From a virus: DNA of 31,806 nucleotides. Each line of letters begins with the position of its first letter. Within the stretch, counting starts at the first letter, position 1. The translations under genes were made by a program, and so were the position numbers. Shown here piece by piece: positions 12,985-20,295 of this stretch. The stretch is taken from the IMG/VR virus record IMGVR_UViG_3300028829_001131, positions 1 to 31,806 of that record. One strand, given 5' to 3'. The notes under the pieces were generated by a model, which saw only the letters and a list, made by a program, of their open reading frames with translations, was not told the DNA's origin and did not search any database.

Positions 12985-13683
12985 ATGCACAAATCAGTAC
13001 TGGTTATCAGCGACTTACACATTCCCTATCATCATAAAGATTCCTTTGAATTTCTAAAAGCAGTAAAGAAAAAATTTAAACCTGACACTGTAGTCAACAT
13101 AGGAGACTTACTTGACTTCCACGCAATCTCAATGCACGAACATAATCCAGACCTGCCTAGTGCTGGAGACGAATTAAATCTAGCAAAGTCTTATGTTAGA
13201 GAGTTAGAACAAATCTTCCCGGACGTAACAGAAGTTCATTCCAATCATAGTTCATTAGTATATAGGCGTGCAATTAAGTACGGTATGTCTTCTCAATTCT
13301 TAAAACCTTACGGAGATTTCTTGGGTACAAAAAATTGGAAGTGGGCTGACGATTTGACACTGGAGATGAGCAATGGTAAAAGAGTACACTTCACACATGG
13401 TAAGAGTGCAGATGTATTAAAGGTTTCACAGACTATGGGAATGTCGGCAGTACAAGGACATTACCATACGAAGCTATCTATATCTTACTGGGCTAATCCT
13501 GATAATATTTATTGGGGTATGCAGGTGGGGTGTTTAATAAATCAAAAGTCTTTAGCTTTTAGTTACGCTAAAAACTTTAGCACAAGATTTATGTTAGGGT
13601 GTGGTATCATTATAGACGGAATACCTAGATTGTTACCAATGGTTTTAAACAATAACGGAGATTGGATTAAGGAGGTTGTATGA
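12985..13683 (+). CDS. Calcineurin-like metallophosphoesterase
   Basis: A 232-residue enzyme with metallophosphoesterase motifs in order: SDLH (9-12), GDLLDFH (40-46), SNH (86-88), HGK (138-140) and GHYHTK (158-163). The usual third motif is GNH(D/E); here it is SNHSS, so the Gly and the following acidic residue are replaced. The substrate is unknown. Phage relatives are suggested to act on nucleotides, RNA ends or DNA. AGGAGG precedes the ATG. It lies within the structural block between portal and scaffold, and its stop overlaps the DUF3310 start (GTATGA). Confidence 0.88.
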   Translation: MHKSVLVISDLHIPYHHKDSFEFLKAVKKKFKPDTVVNIGDLLDFHAISMHEHNPDLPSAGDELNLAKSYVRELEQIFPDVTEVHSNHSSLVYRRAIKYGMSSQFLKPYGDFLGTKNWKWADDLTLEMSNGKRVHFTHGKSADVLKVSQTMGMSAVQGHYHTKLSISYWANPDNIYWGMQVGCLINQKSLAFSYAKNFSTRFMLGCGIIIDGIPRLLPMVLNNNGDWIKEVV

Positions 13684-13904
13684 CGGACGAGACGAACCCA
13701 GCTTATTATCAAGCAGGAAAATGTGCTTGTGGTAAATCTTTACAGACTTATGATTATGTAAGGCATTTGCCATATCCTGATGCTAGTGCAATTAAATATA
13801 TCACTAGGCACAGACAAAAAGGAAAAGCATTAGATATAAAAAAATCTATATGGTTTTTAAAATCAATATTAAAAGAAGAGTATGGAGAAGAATATGCCGA
13901 ATAA
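13680..13904 (+). CDS. DUF3310 protein (SaV-like)
   Basis: A 74-residue protein with the DUF3310 signature: YPDASAIKYITRHRQKGKALDIKKSIWFL. A Cys pair (CACGK) precedes it. Members are called nucleotide-kinase-like or SaV in many phage genomes, but the role is not established. AAGGAGG sits before the start. The next gene starts inside its last codons. Confidence 0.8.
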   Translation: MTDETNPAYYQAGKCACGKSLQTYDYVRHLPYPDASAIKYITRHRQKGKALDIKKSIWFLKSILKEEYGEEYAE

Positions 13905-14187
13905 AAAAGAACAAACTTTAATTGGTCTTGATAATTATAAAAGAAATTCAAATGACGAGCAAAATTTAAATAGTATATTTGCTGTTTCTTTTACAACACC
14001 AACAGGAGCAGAAATACTTTCGTATTTAAAAAGTATAACAACTGAATCTGTTGCTGGTCCTGAAATATCAAACGAACATCTAAGACATTTAGAAGGGCAG
14101 AGATATATAGTAGGGCTTATTCAAAGAAGAGTAAACAAAGGCAGAAGTCAAAACATTGTAAAGGATAAACAAGATGCAAGAAAATGA
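13894..14187 (+). CDS. Bbp19-like phage protein
   Basis: A 97-residue protein with start at 13894, chosen for the GGAGAAG just upstream; a start 12 bases earlier is possible. FAVSFTTPTGAEILSYLKSI and LEGQRYIVGLIQRRV match the layout of the Bbp19-like family, usually found between portal and capsid in short-tailed phages. Role unknown, probably a small virion or assembly protein. It overlaps DUF3310 by 11 bases and the scaffold gene by 14. Confidence 0.65.
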   Translation: MPNKKEQTLIGLDNYKRNSNDEQNLNSIFAVSFTTPTGAEILSYLKSITTESVAGPEISNEHLRHLEGQRYIVGLIQRRVNKGRSQNIVKDKQDARK

Positions 14188-14929
14188 AGTAATGGAAAGC
14201 CAAGAAGAATCAAACCTAGAGGGAGAGGCAACAACAACTGAACCTTCTCCAAGACCTGACTTTATACCAGAAAAGTTTTGGGACACAGACACCGGCAACA
14301 TAAATTTAGAAGAGTTTGGTAAATCTTATTCTAACTTAGAAAAATATGTAGGTGGGAAAAAAGACGAGCTTAGGCAAGTTGTTATAGATGAGTTAAATTC
14401 AGAAGCAGAAGCGTCTGCCCCTGAAGCTTATGAGCTCCCCCCTTTGCCTGAAAATATTACAGAAGAAATGATAGAAGCAAACCCTATGACAGATTGGTGG
14501 GGCAACTTTTGTAAAGAAAATGCTTATTCTCAAGAAATTTACGAAGAAGGTATTAATAAGTATGTAGACAGTTTTGTTGGAAGTCTTCCTGACATAGCAA
14601 AAGAAACAGAGCTATTAGGAGAAAACGCTGAAGCAAGGTTAGATGCGGTTAATAGTTGGGCTTCATCTTTCTTTCCTCCTGAAGAATACGAAGCTGTTGC
14701 AACATCTTTAGGTGCAACTGCACAAGGAGTAGAAGCTTTAGAAAGAATAATGGAAACTCAAAGAGAAGGCATCTCTAGATCAGGAGCCGTTGCTCAACCT
14801 GAAAGAGCTTTAACTATAGATGACGTAAGAAATATGATGAAAGACAAAAGATATTACGACTCAAGAGAACGTGATATGTCCTTTGTACAAAAAGTAGACG
14901 AAGCTTTTTCTAGGCTTTATCGTGGCTAA
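14174..14929 (+). CDS. Capsid scaffold protein
   Basis: A 251-residue, strongly acidic, helical protein. The N terminus is Glu/Pro-rich and disordered, the segment RPDFIPEKFWDTDTGNINLEEFGKSY is common in podovirus scaffolds, and the C terminus has helices ending FSRLYRG. It would guide assembly of the capsid protein and leave or be degraded on maturation. Position before the capsid gene supports this. AAGGA lies 9 bases before the ATG at 14174. Identification rests on composition, the motif and position. Confidence 0.82.
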   Translation: MQENEVMESQEESNLEGEATTTEPSPRPDFIPEKFWDTDTGNINLEEFGKSYSNLEKYVGGKKDELRQVVIDELNSEAEASAPEAYELPPLPENITEEMIEANPMTDWWGNFCKENAYSQEIYEEGINKYVDSFVGSLPDIAKETELLGENAEARLDAVNSWASSFFPPEEYEAVATSLGATAQGVEALERIMETQREGISRSGAVAQPERALTIDDVRNMMKDKRYYDSRERDMSFVQKVDEAFSRLYRG

Positions 14930-15462
14930 TGTTATATGTAGAAAAAACTACACCCGAAGACTGCTTTAGGCTTGCACCAAATCTAAAGCAGTTGGATAAA
15001 TTTGAAGTTGCTTTATGGGGCATGGACCCTTTGCAAGCGTTACTCATTCCATTTAGATACAAAAAAAATAACAAACATACCTATACTGTTTTTGATACTA
15101 GCCACAATATAGTAGCTATATTTGGCGTTGCTCCAACTATAAACAATACAAAGGCAGGAAGAATATGGTTATTGTCTTCTGATTTGTTAGAAAAAAATTT
15201 CTTTTATTTTCTTAAAGTTAACAAAAAATGGCTTTATTACCTAGAAGAAGACTACAGTTACATTTCAAACTACATTACAGAAGAGCAAGAAACCTCAATA
15301 AAATGGCTAAAGTGGCAAGGTTTTACTTTCGCTAAAAAACCAATGCTTGTCAAAAATGTAAAAGTGTTGTATTTCTATAAGAGATTACACAATGTAGTCA
15401 AATATGGTACACAGCCCATATTAGAAGAGATCGGTCCAAAATGGGCAACCCATTTAATCTAA
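14929..15462 (+). CDS. T7 gp13-like protein (GNAT-type fold)
   Basis: A 177-residue protein resembling the DUF2833/T7 gp13 family. It starts TTPEDCFRLAPNLKQLDKFEV, has an IVAIFGVAP strand, RIWLLSSDLLEK, and the typical end TSIKWLKWQGFTF. The fold resembles an N-acetyltransferase. In T7, gp13 is needed for virion formation. Here it sits between scaffold and capsid, not next to the internal core genes. The start overlaps the scaffold stop by one base (TAATG). Confidence 0.78.
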   Translation: MLYVEKTTPEDCFRLAPNLKQLDKFEVALWGMDPLQALLIPFRYKKNNKHTYTVFDTSHNIVAIFGVAPTINNTKAGRIWLLSSDLLEKNFFYFLKVNKKWLYYLEEDYSYISNYITEEQETSIKWLKWQGFTFAKKPMLVKNVKVLYFYKRLHNVVKYGTQPILEEIGPKWATHLI

Positions 15463-15513
15463 GTTGGAGAACTGTTTAATTTTTAATATTAACTTTTATA
15501 AAGGAGAGACATT

Positions 15514-16338
15514 ATGTCTACATCTATAAGTACTGCCTTTATTAAACAGTTCGAAGCTGAAGTCCACATGGCATACCAACGTATGGGTTCTAAGCTTAAA
15601 GATACTGTTAGGCAGATTAATAACGTAACTGGTAGCCAAGCACGTTTCCAAAAAGTCGGGACTGGTTCTGCTGTGTCTAAGTCAAGACACGCAATGATTC
15701 CAACTATGGAAGTGGCACACACTACTGTGGACGTAACACTAGCTGATTTCTACGCAGCCGATTATGTAGATTCACTAGACGAATTGAAGACAAACATTGA
15801 CGAACGTCAAGTTCTAGCTCAGTCAGCTTCTGCTGCCTTGGGTAGAAAAACCGACCAACTTATCATTGATGTTTTAGATGCTGGTTCAAACTCAAACAAT
15901 ATTGTGCATGGTTCAGCCGCACTTACTTTGGCTAAAGCTTTAACAGTATATGAAGAGTTTGGTGCCGCTGACATTCCTGATGACGGACAAAGATACTTTA
16001 TAGTATCTCCTGCCGCTTGGGCTGACCTATTGCAAATAGACCAGTTCTCTCGTGCAGAATATGTCGGTGAAGCTGATCTACCATTTGCAGGTGGTTTAAC
16101 AGCTAAAAGATGGCTTGGCTTTATGTTCTTCACTCACTCTGGTTTATCTCTTTCGAGTACAACTAGAGACTGTCATGCTTACCATAAATCAGCAGTTGGT
16201 CTTGCGACTGGTGCTGACATCAGGACTGAAATTAATTACATTCCTGAAAAAGTAAGTAATTTAATAACATCATATATGTCAATGGCAGCAGTCATGATTG
16301 ACAATCTTGGTGCTATTGAAGTTCAAGTAACAGAATAA
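15514..16338 (+). CDS. Major capsid protein
   Basis: A 274-residue HK97-fold capsid candidate of the T7/podovirus type. It begins with TAFIKQFEAEVHMAYQRMGSKL. The segment KSRHAMIPTMEVAHTTVDVTLADFYAADYVDSLDE is characteristic of phage capsid proteins, as is RYFIVSPAAWADLLQ later. It has no long prohead delta domain. AAGGAGAG lies 8 bases before the ATG, one of the best ribosome sites in the genome, as expected for the most abundant virion protein. The scaffold lies two genes upstream. Confidence 0.93.
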   Translation: MSTSISTAFIKQFEAEVHMAYQRMGSKLKDTVRQINNVTGSQARFQKVGTGSAVSKSRHAMIPTMEVAHTTVDVTLADFYAADYVDSLDELKTNIDERQVLAQSASAALGRKTDQLIIDVLDAGSNSNNIVHGSAALTLAKALTVYEEFGAADIPDDGQRYFIVSPAAWADLLQIDQFSRAEYVGEADLPFAGGLTAKRWLGFMFFTHSGLSLSSTTRDCHAYHKSAVGLATGADIRTEINYIPEKVSNLITSYMSMAAVMIDNLGAIEVQVTE

Positions 16339-16351
16339 AGGAGAATAAAAC

Positions 16352-16603
16352 ATGGCTTATGCAGCAGCAAACCCTATTGCCAAAGTTGCTCAGATGGGTG
16401 CAAACTCATTGTGGTACTATTCTGACGGAGACGCTACTTCCGTTATAGTAGGCTCAGGTTACTTTAACTCTGCTACTGCTGAATTAAAACAATTTGACAT
16501 GATTCTTACTGTCGGCACTAATGGTGGCACAGCAGAATCAGACTTGTTAGTTGTTACTTCAGCAACAGGAGCGGCTACAGTTACTACAACTAAATTGGCG
16601 TAA
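16352..16603 (+). CDS. Candidate head decoration / capsid-associated protein
   Basis: An 83-residue protein, low in charge and rich in Ala, Thr and Gly (GANSLWYYSDGDAT..., GYFNSATAELKQFDMI). Small beta-rich proteins with a SLW-Y start are common right after the capsid gene in podoviruses and are thought to decorate the head. AAGGAG sits before the ATG, only 13 bases after the capsid stop, so it would be made in amounts close to capsid. Confidence 0.7.
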   Translation: MAYAAANPIAKVAQMGANSLWYYSDGDATSVIVGSGYFNSATAELKQFDMILTVGTNGGTAESDLLVVTSATGAATVTTTKLA

Positions 16604-16616
16604 CGCAATTATATGG

Positions 16617-16632
16617 GGGGACTCACGTCCCC
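16617..16632 (+). terminator. Hairpin after the capsid/decoration pair
   Basis: GGGGAC, a TCAC loop and GTCCCC form a strong six-pair stem in an AT-rich gap. It is followed by TCGTATTT and not by a real U-run, so it is more likely a weak terminator or a mRNA 3'-end stabiliser that separates the very abundant head mRNA from the tail genes. Confidence 0.5.
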
Positions 16633-16653
16633 TCGTATTTAAGGTATTAAAAA

Positions 16654-17265
16654 ATGGCAGATAGTAAATTCGATATATGTAATAAAGCTCTAGTATTAGT
16701 CGGAGCAAATATAATTTCTAGTTTTTCACAAAATAGTACAGAATCAATAGTAGCAAATCAATTATACGAATCAACATTAGAAGACTTACTGACACGTTGT
16801 AGATGGAGATTTTCAGCAAAACAAGTGCAGTTAAGTAAAAACACAGAGAATCCAGACGCAAGGTACGAATCTTCATACGCATTGCCAAGCGATGCTTTTA
16901 TGATACACACCATAACAGTTGGAGACAGCGTAATTATTTATGACAGATATGGACAAAATATATTTACAAATACATCATCGTCTGATACTGTAATTGCAGA
17001 TTATACTTTTCAACCCTCAGAAAGTATTTTCCCTCCCTACTTCAAGCAGACGTTAGTTTTCGAACTAGCGTCTTTGTTTGCAGGGGCTATAGCAAGAAAC
17101 GATCAACTAAGTCAAATGTATGAAGTAAGAGCGGCACGTCAACTAGCTATTGCCAAGTCTATTGATTCTCAAGCACAAACAACAAAAAGAGTTGATGTTA
17201 ATAGGTTTAGGAATAATAGAAATAGAACCTCATTAAACAACATTACTGCAACTAGTCCTTCATAA
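16654..17265 (+). CDS. Tail tubular protein A-like
   Basis: A 203-residue protein of the T7 gp11/adaptor type. The opening FDICNKALVLVGANIISSF followed by a helical segment with LTRCRWRFSAKQVQL, and RYESSYALPSDAF, are typical. The C-terminal tail is basic and Arg/Asn-rich. It should form the ring between portal and nozzle. The gene order with a large nozzle gene next agrees. Confidence 0.87.
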   Translation: MADSKFDICNKALVLVGANIISSFSQNSTESIVANQLYESTLEDLLTRCRWRFSAKQVQLSKNTENPDARYESSYALPSDAFMIHTITVGDSVIIYDRYGQNIFTNTSSSDTVIADYTFQPSESIFPPYFKQTLVFELASLFAGAIARNDQLSQMYEVRAARQLAIAKSIDSQAQTTKRVDVNRFRNNRNRTSLNNITATSPS

Positions 17266-17275
17266 TAGGTATTTA

Positions 17276-19723
17276 ATGGCTAGAGTTAGAGTTCATCAAA
17301 ACAGTTTTACAAAAGGGGAACTTGACCCTAATATGATATCAAGATTAGACCTTGCAGCTTATTCTACTGGGTTAAAAAAAGCACGCAATATTGTTGCAAT
17401 TAACCAAGGCGGGGCAGAACGAAGAGGAGGCACAGCATTTCGTGCAAACTTAGGCGGAGAATCAAGGTTAGAAGCATTTGTATTTAATCTTGGGCAAGAG
17501 TATATATTTGCATTTCAAAATACTGCACTTAAAATCTATTCAACAAACGGCACATTGTTGCAAACAATAACTAGTTGTGTTTGGGAAACAGATGAGTTAT
17601 TTGATATGGACGTAGCTCAAACAGGTGACACAATGCTCATTGTGCATGAAAATTTTTCTCCACAAATTATAACAAGAACAGGGGCTACTTCATTTGCAAA
17701 GACTGCATTTGGTTTTGATACTAGCACTAACGGAGAAAAAGTTTACCAACCTTATTTTAAGTTTGCAGACAATACAGTTACCCTAGATATTAATGCAATA
17801 GATAAAGACAACACTAGCGTTACTTGCGTAACTTCAGCAGATTATTTTACTAATGCTTATGTTGGTATGAGGCTTAGGTATCATGGAGTTGAGTTATTAA
17901 TTACAGCATATACCAATGCGACAACTGTTACAGCCACGCTAAAAGGTGATGTCTCTATTGCTTTAGATGATGACCCTTTTAAAACAGCACAAGGTTCAGG
18001 CGTTGTAGAAGTTACTATGGCTCAACATGGATTTTCTACTGGAGCTAGTATTACTTTGTCAGGATCAGAAGATGTTTTTGATACAGACGGAAATGGTATA
18101 ACCGCAGCAAATCTTAATGGGACTCATAGTATTACTGTTACAGACGATAATCATTTTACATTTACAGCAGGAAGTTCTGATACAGCTACAGAATCTGTAG
18201 ATGGAGGTGGCGTTAATGTTAAATTAGCAGGACACCCTCCAACAAAAAATTGGGACGAACAAGTAATTTCTTCAGTAAATGGATTCCCTCAAACAGTAAC
18301 TTTCCATGAACAAAGATTATACTTTGGTGGAGTTACAGCTTTGCCAGATGGAATACAAGGAAGTAAGATAGGATCGTTTTATAACTTTGATGTAGGCGAA
18401 GCGGCAGATGATGACTCTATACAAATACAAATTGGCTCAGATCAAATTAATGAAATAAGACATTTGATATCAGGTAAGAATATACAGATATTAACAAGTA
18501 CCGGGGAGTTCTATTTAAAACCGCCTGTCTCGCAACCTGTTACTCCTACTGATATTAGAATCATTCAACAATCAAAATTTGGCTGTCAACTAAAATGTAA
18601 ACCAAAACAATTTGATGGGGCTACAATATTTATACAGAATAACGGCAAAACTGTTAGAGAGTATCTGTATACAGAAACGGCAGAAGAATATACTGCTCAT
18701 AGTATTTCCTTGCTTTCTAATCATTTAATAAAAAATCCTATAGATTCGGCTATACTTTCTTCTATGAACGACAGAACAGAACAATTTTATTTATTAGTAA
18801 ACGAAGACGGAACTATATCAGTGTTTCTTTCTCAAAGAGCAGAAAAAATAGCAGGCTGGTTACAATGGAATACAGATGGATTATATGAGTCTGTTACTTG
18901 CACTAACACAGGAATATATGCAGCAGTTAAAAGAACAATTAATAGTAGTACTGTTTATGCCTTAGAACAATTTGCAGACCATTCTTTTGATTTGCCAACT
19001 GATTACACAGAAACAAAGACATTATCAGGGTCTTACCAACCCCATGGATCTCCTGCTGTTAAAACAACATTTTCCTCTACAACAACATTCATTGGAGATG
19101 GATTTACTAACGCTCCTAGCGTTGGGGAAACATTCCAATTTGCAGGAAGTGGAACAGTCTATACTATTAACTCCGTTAATCCTACTGGTGGGTCAGGAGA
19201 ATATACTATTGTTCTTAATGTCGTTGCCTCGCAATCTGCAAATGCTACTATGGTTTTCTTAACAAGTAAAGTATTTACCGGGTTAACAAATCACGCTCTT
19301 GAAACTGTTCATGCAACTTCTGGAAGCACAGAAGATGGAGTAATAAATTATTATGGAAGCGGTATAGTAAACGCAAGTGGTATTTTAATTATACCAATAG
19401 CTACCGGGGCAGCAGATTTTGGGTTAGATTTTACAGTTGAAGTTACAACTCTTCCTATTGACGCTACTATAGAAGGAGGACAACTTACAGGATTACCTAG
19501 AAAAATTGGTAAATCTATATTAGAATTATCTTCAACATATAATGTGCAAGTTAATTCAAACGATGTGGTTATTACGCAAACCTCATCAACTGGCTTAACA
19601 GCATTTACTGGGAAAAAAGAAGTTTATGTTTTAGGCTATAGTTTAGAACCTAATTTAACAATTACACAATCAACCCCATTGCCTATGCGTATATTAGGAA
19701 TAACTACGGAGATATATTATTAA
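17276..19723 (+). CDS. Tail tubular protein B-like (nozzle)
   Basis: An 815-residue protein. The N terminus (HQNSFTKGELDPNMISRLD, then GLKKARNIVAINQGGAERRGGT) is typical of the nozzle proteins of T7-like phages. Around residues 240-305 there is an inserted HGFSTGASITLSGS...NGTHSITVTDDNHFTF unit, which resembles the beta-barrel FCCH-type insertion known in many phage tail proteins. A second beta-rich insertion may occupy about 595-665. It forms the end of the short tail and holds the fibres. Length is similar to T7 gp12 (794 residues). Confidence 0.88.
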   Translation: MARVRVHQNSFTKGELDPNMISRLDLAAYSTGLKKARNIVAINQGGAERRGGTAFRANLGGESRLEAFVFNLGQEYIFAFQNTALKIYSTNGTLLQTITSCVWETDELFDMDVAQTGDTMLIVHENFSPQIITRTGATSFAKTAFGFDTSTNGEKVYQPYFKFADNTVTLDINAIDKDNTSVTCVTSADYFTNAYVGMRLRYHGVELLITAYTNATTVTATLKGDVSIALDDDPFKTAQGSGVVEVTMAQHGFSTGASITLSGSEDVFDTDGNGITAANLNGTHSITVTDDNHFTFTAGSSDTATESVDGGGVNVKLAGHPPTKNWDEQVISSVNGFPQTVTFHEQRLYFGGVTALPDGIQGSKIGSFYNFDVGEAADDDSIQIQIGSDQINEIRHLISGKNIQILTSTGEFYLKPPVSQPVTPTDIRIIQQSKFGCQLKCKPKQFDGATIFIQNNGKTVREYLYTETAEEYTAHSISLLSNHLIKNPIDSAILSSMNDRTEQFYLLVNEDGTISVFLSQRAEKIAGWLQWNTDGLYESVTCTNTGIYAAVKRTINSSTVYALEQFADHSFDLPTDYTETKTLSGSYQPHGSPAVKTTFSSTTTFIGDGFTNAPSVGETFQFAGSGTVYTINSVNPTGGSGEYTIVLNVVASQSANATMVFLTSKVFTGLTNHALETVHATSGSTEDGVINYYGSGIVNASGILIIPIATGAADFGLDFTVEVTTLPIDATIEGGQLTGLPRKIGKSILELSSTYNVQVNSNDVVITQTSSTGLTAFTGKKEVYVLGYSLEPNLTITQSTPLPMRILGITTEIYY

Positions 19724-20280
19724 TGTTTGCATTATTATCAGGATTAATTAGTGGTGCAGGAGGGGCATCGGCTGCGTTAAGTTTTGCAAGCTTAGCTATG
19801 ACAGGCGTAACAACTATGATGTCATTGCAGGCACAAAAACAACAAATGAGATATTCTCAAATGCAAGCACAGTTGCAACAAAAACAATATAAAGACCAAG
19901 CAGATGCGACTGAACTCCAGTATAAAGAAGCAGAGTTAGATAGAAAGAAAAAGTATTTTGATAGATTGTCTACTAATAGGGCTTTAATGGCAGAGTCTGG
20001 TATAGATTCGGGGTCTGCAAGTTACAGAGCTTTGTTGCAAAGTAACTACAAAACTCAAAAGAAAGATATACAAAATATAAAACTTATGGGATTAGAAGAT
20101 AGGTTAAAATCTTTATATGGAGTTCAACAAGCAAAATTATCCGAACAATCTGCTGGTATTAACTATAGAAGTGGAGTTGTAAATACTTTAGCAAACGCTT
20201 CTAGTAATATTATTGATACCGGTAGAGAGTTATTTCCAGCAAGATCAATGCTAACAACTGATAAAACAACAACAGGTTAA
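19723..20280 (+). CDS. Internal virion protein, gp14-like
   Basis: A 185-residue protein. Residues 1-35 are a Gly/Ala/Ser-rich hydrophobic segment able to enter a membrane. A Gln-rich helical part follows (QKQQMRYSQMQAQLQQKQY) and a short C-terminal domain. This layout fits the small internal core protein ejected first to form a channel in the outer membrane (T7 gp14). The start overlaps the nozzle stop by one base (TAATG). Confidence 0.75.
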   Translation: MFALLSGLISGAGGASAALSFASLAMTGVTTMMSLQAQKQQMRYSQMQAQLQQKQYKDQADATELQYKEAELDRKKKYFDRLSTNRALMAESGIDSGSASYRALLQSNYKTQKKDIQNIKLMGLEDRLKSLYGVQQAKLSEQSAGINYRSGVVNTLANASSNIIDTGRELFPARSMLTTDKTTTG

Positions 20281-20295
20281 ACAGGAAAACATATA

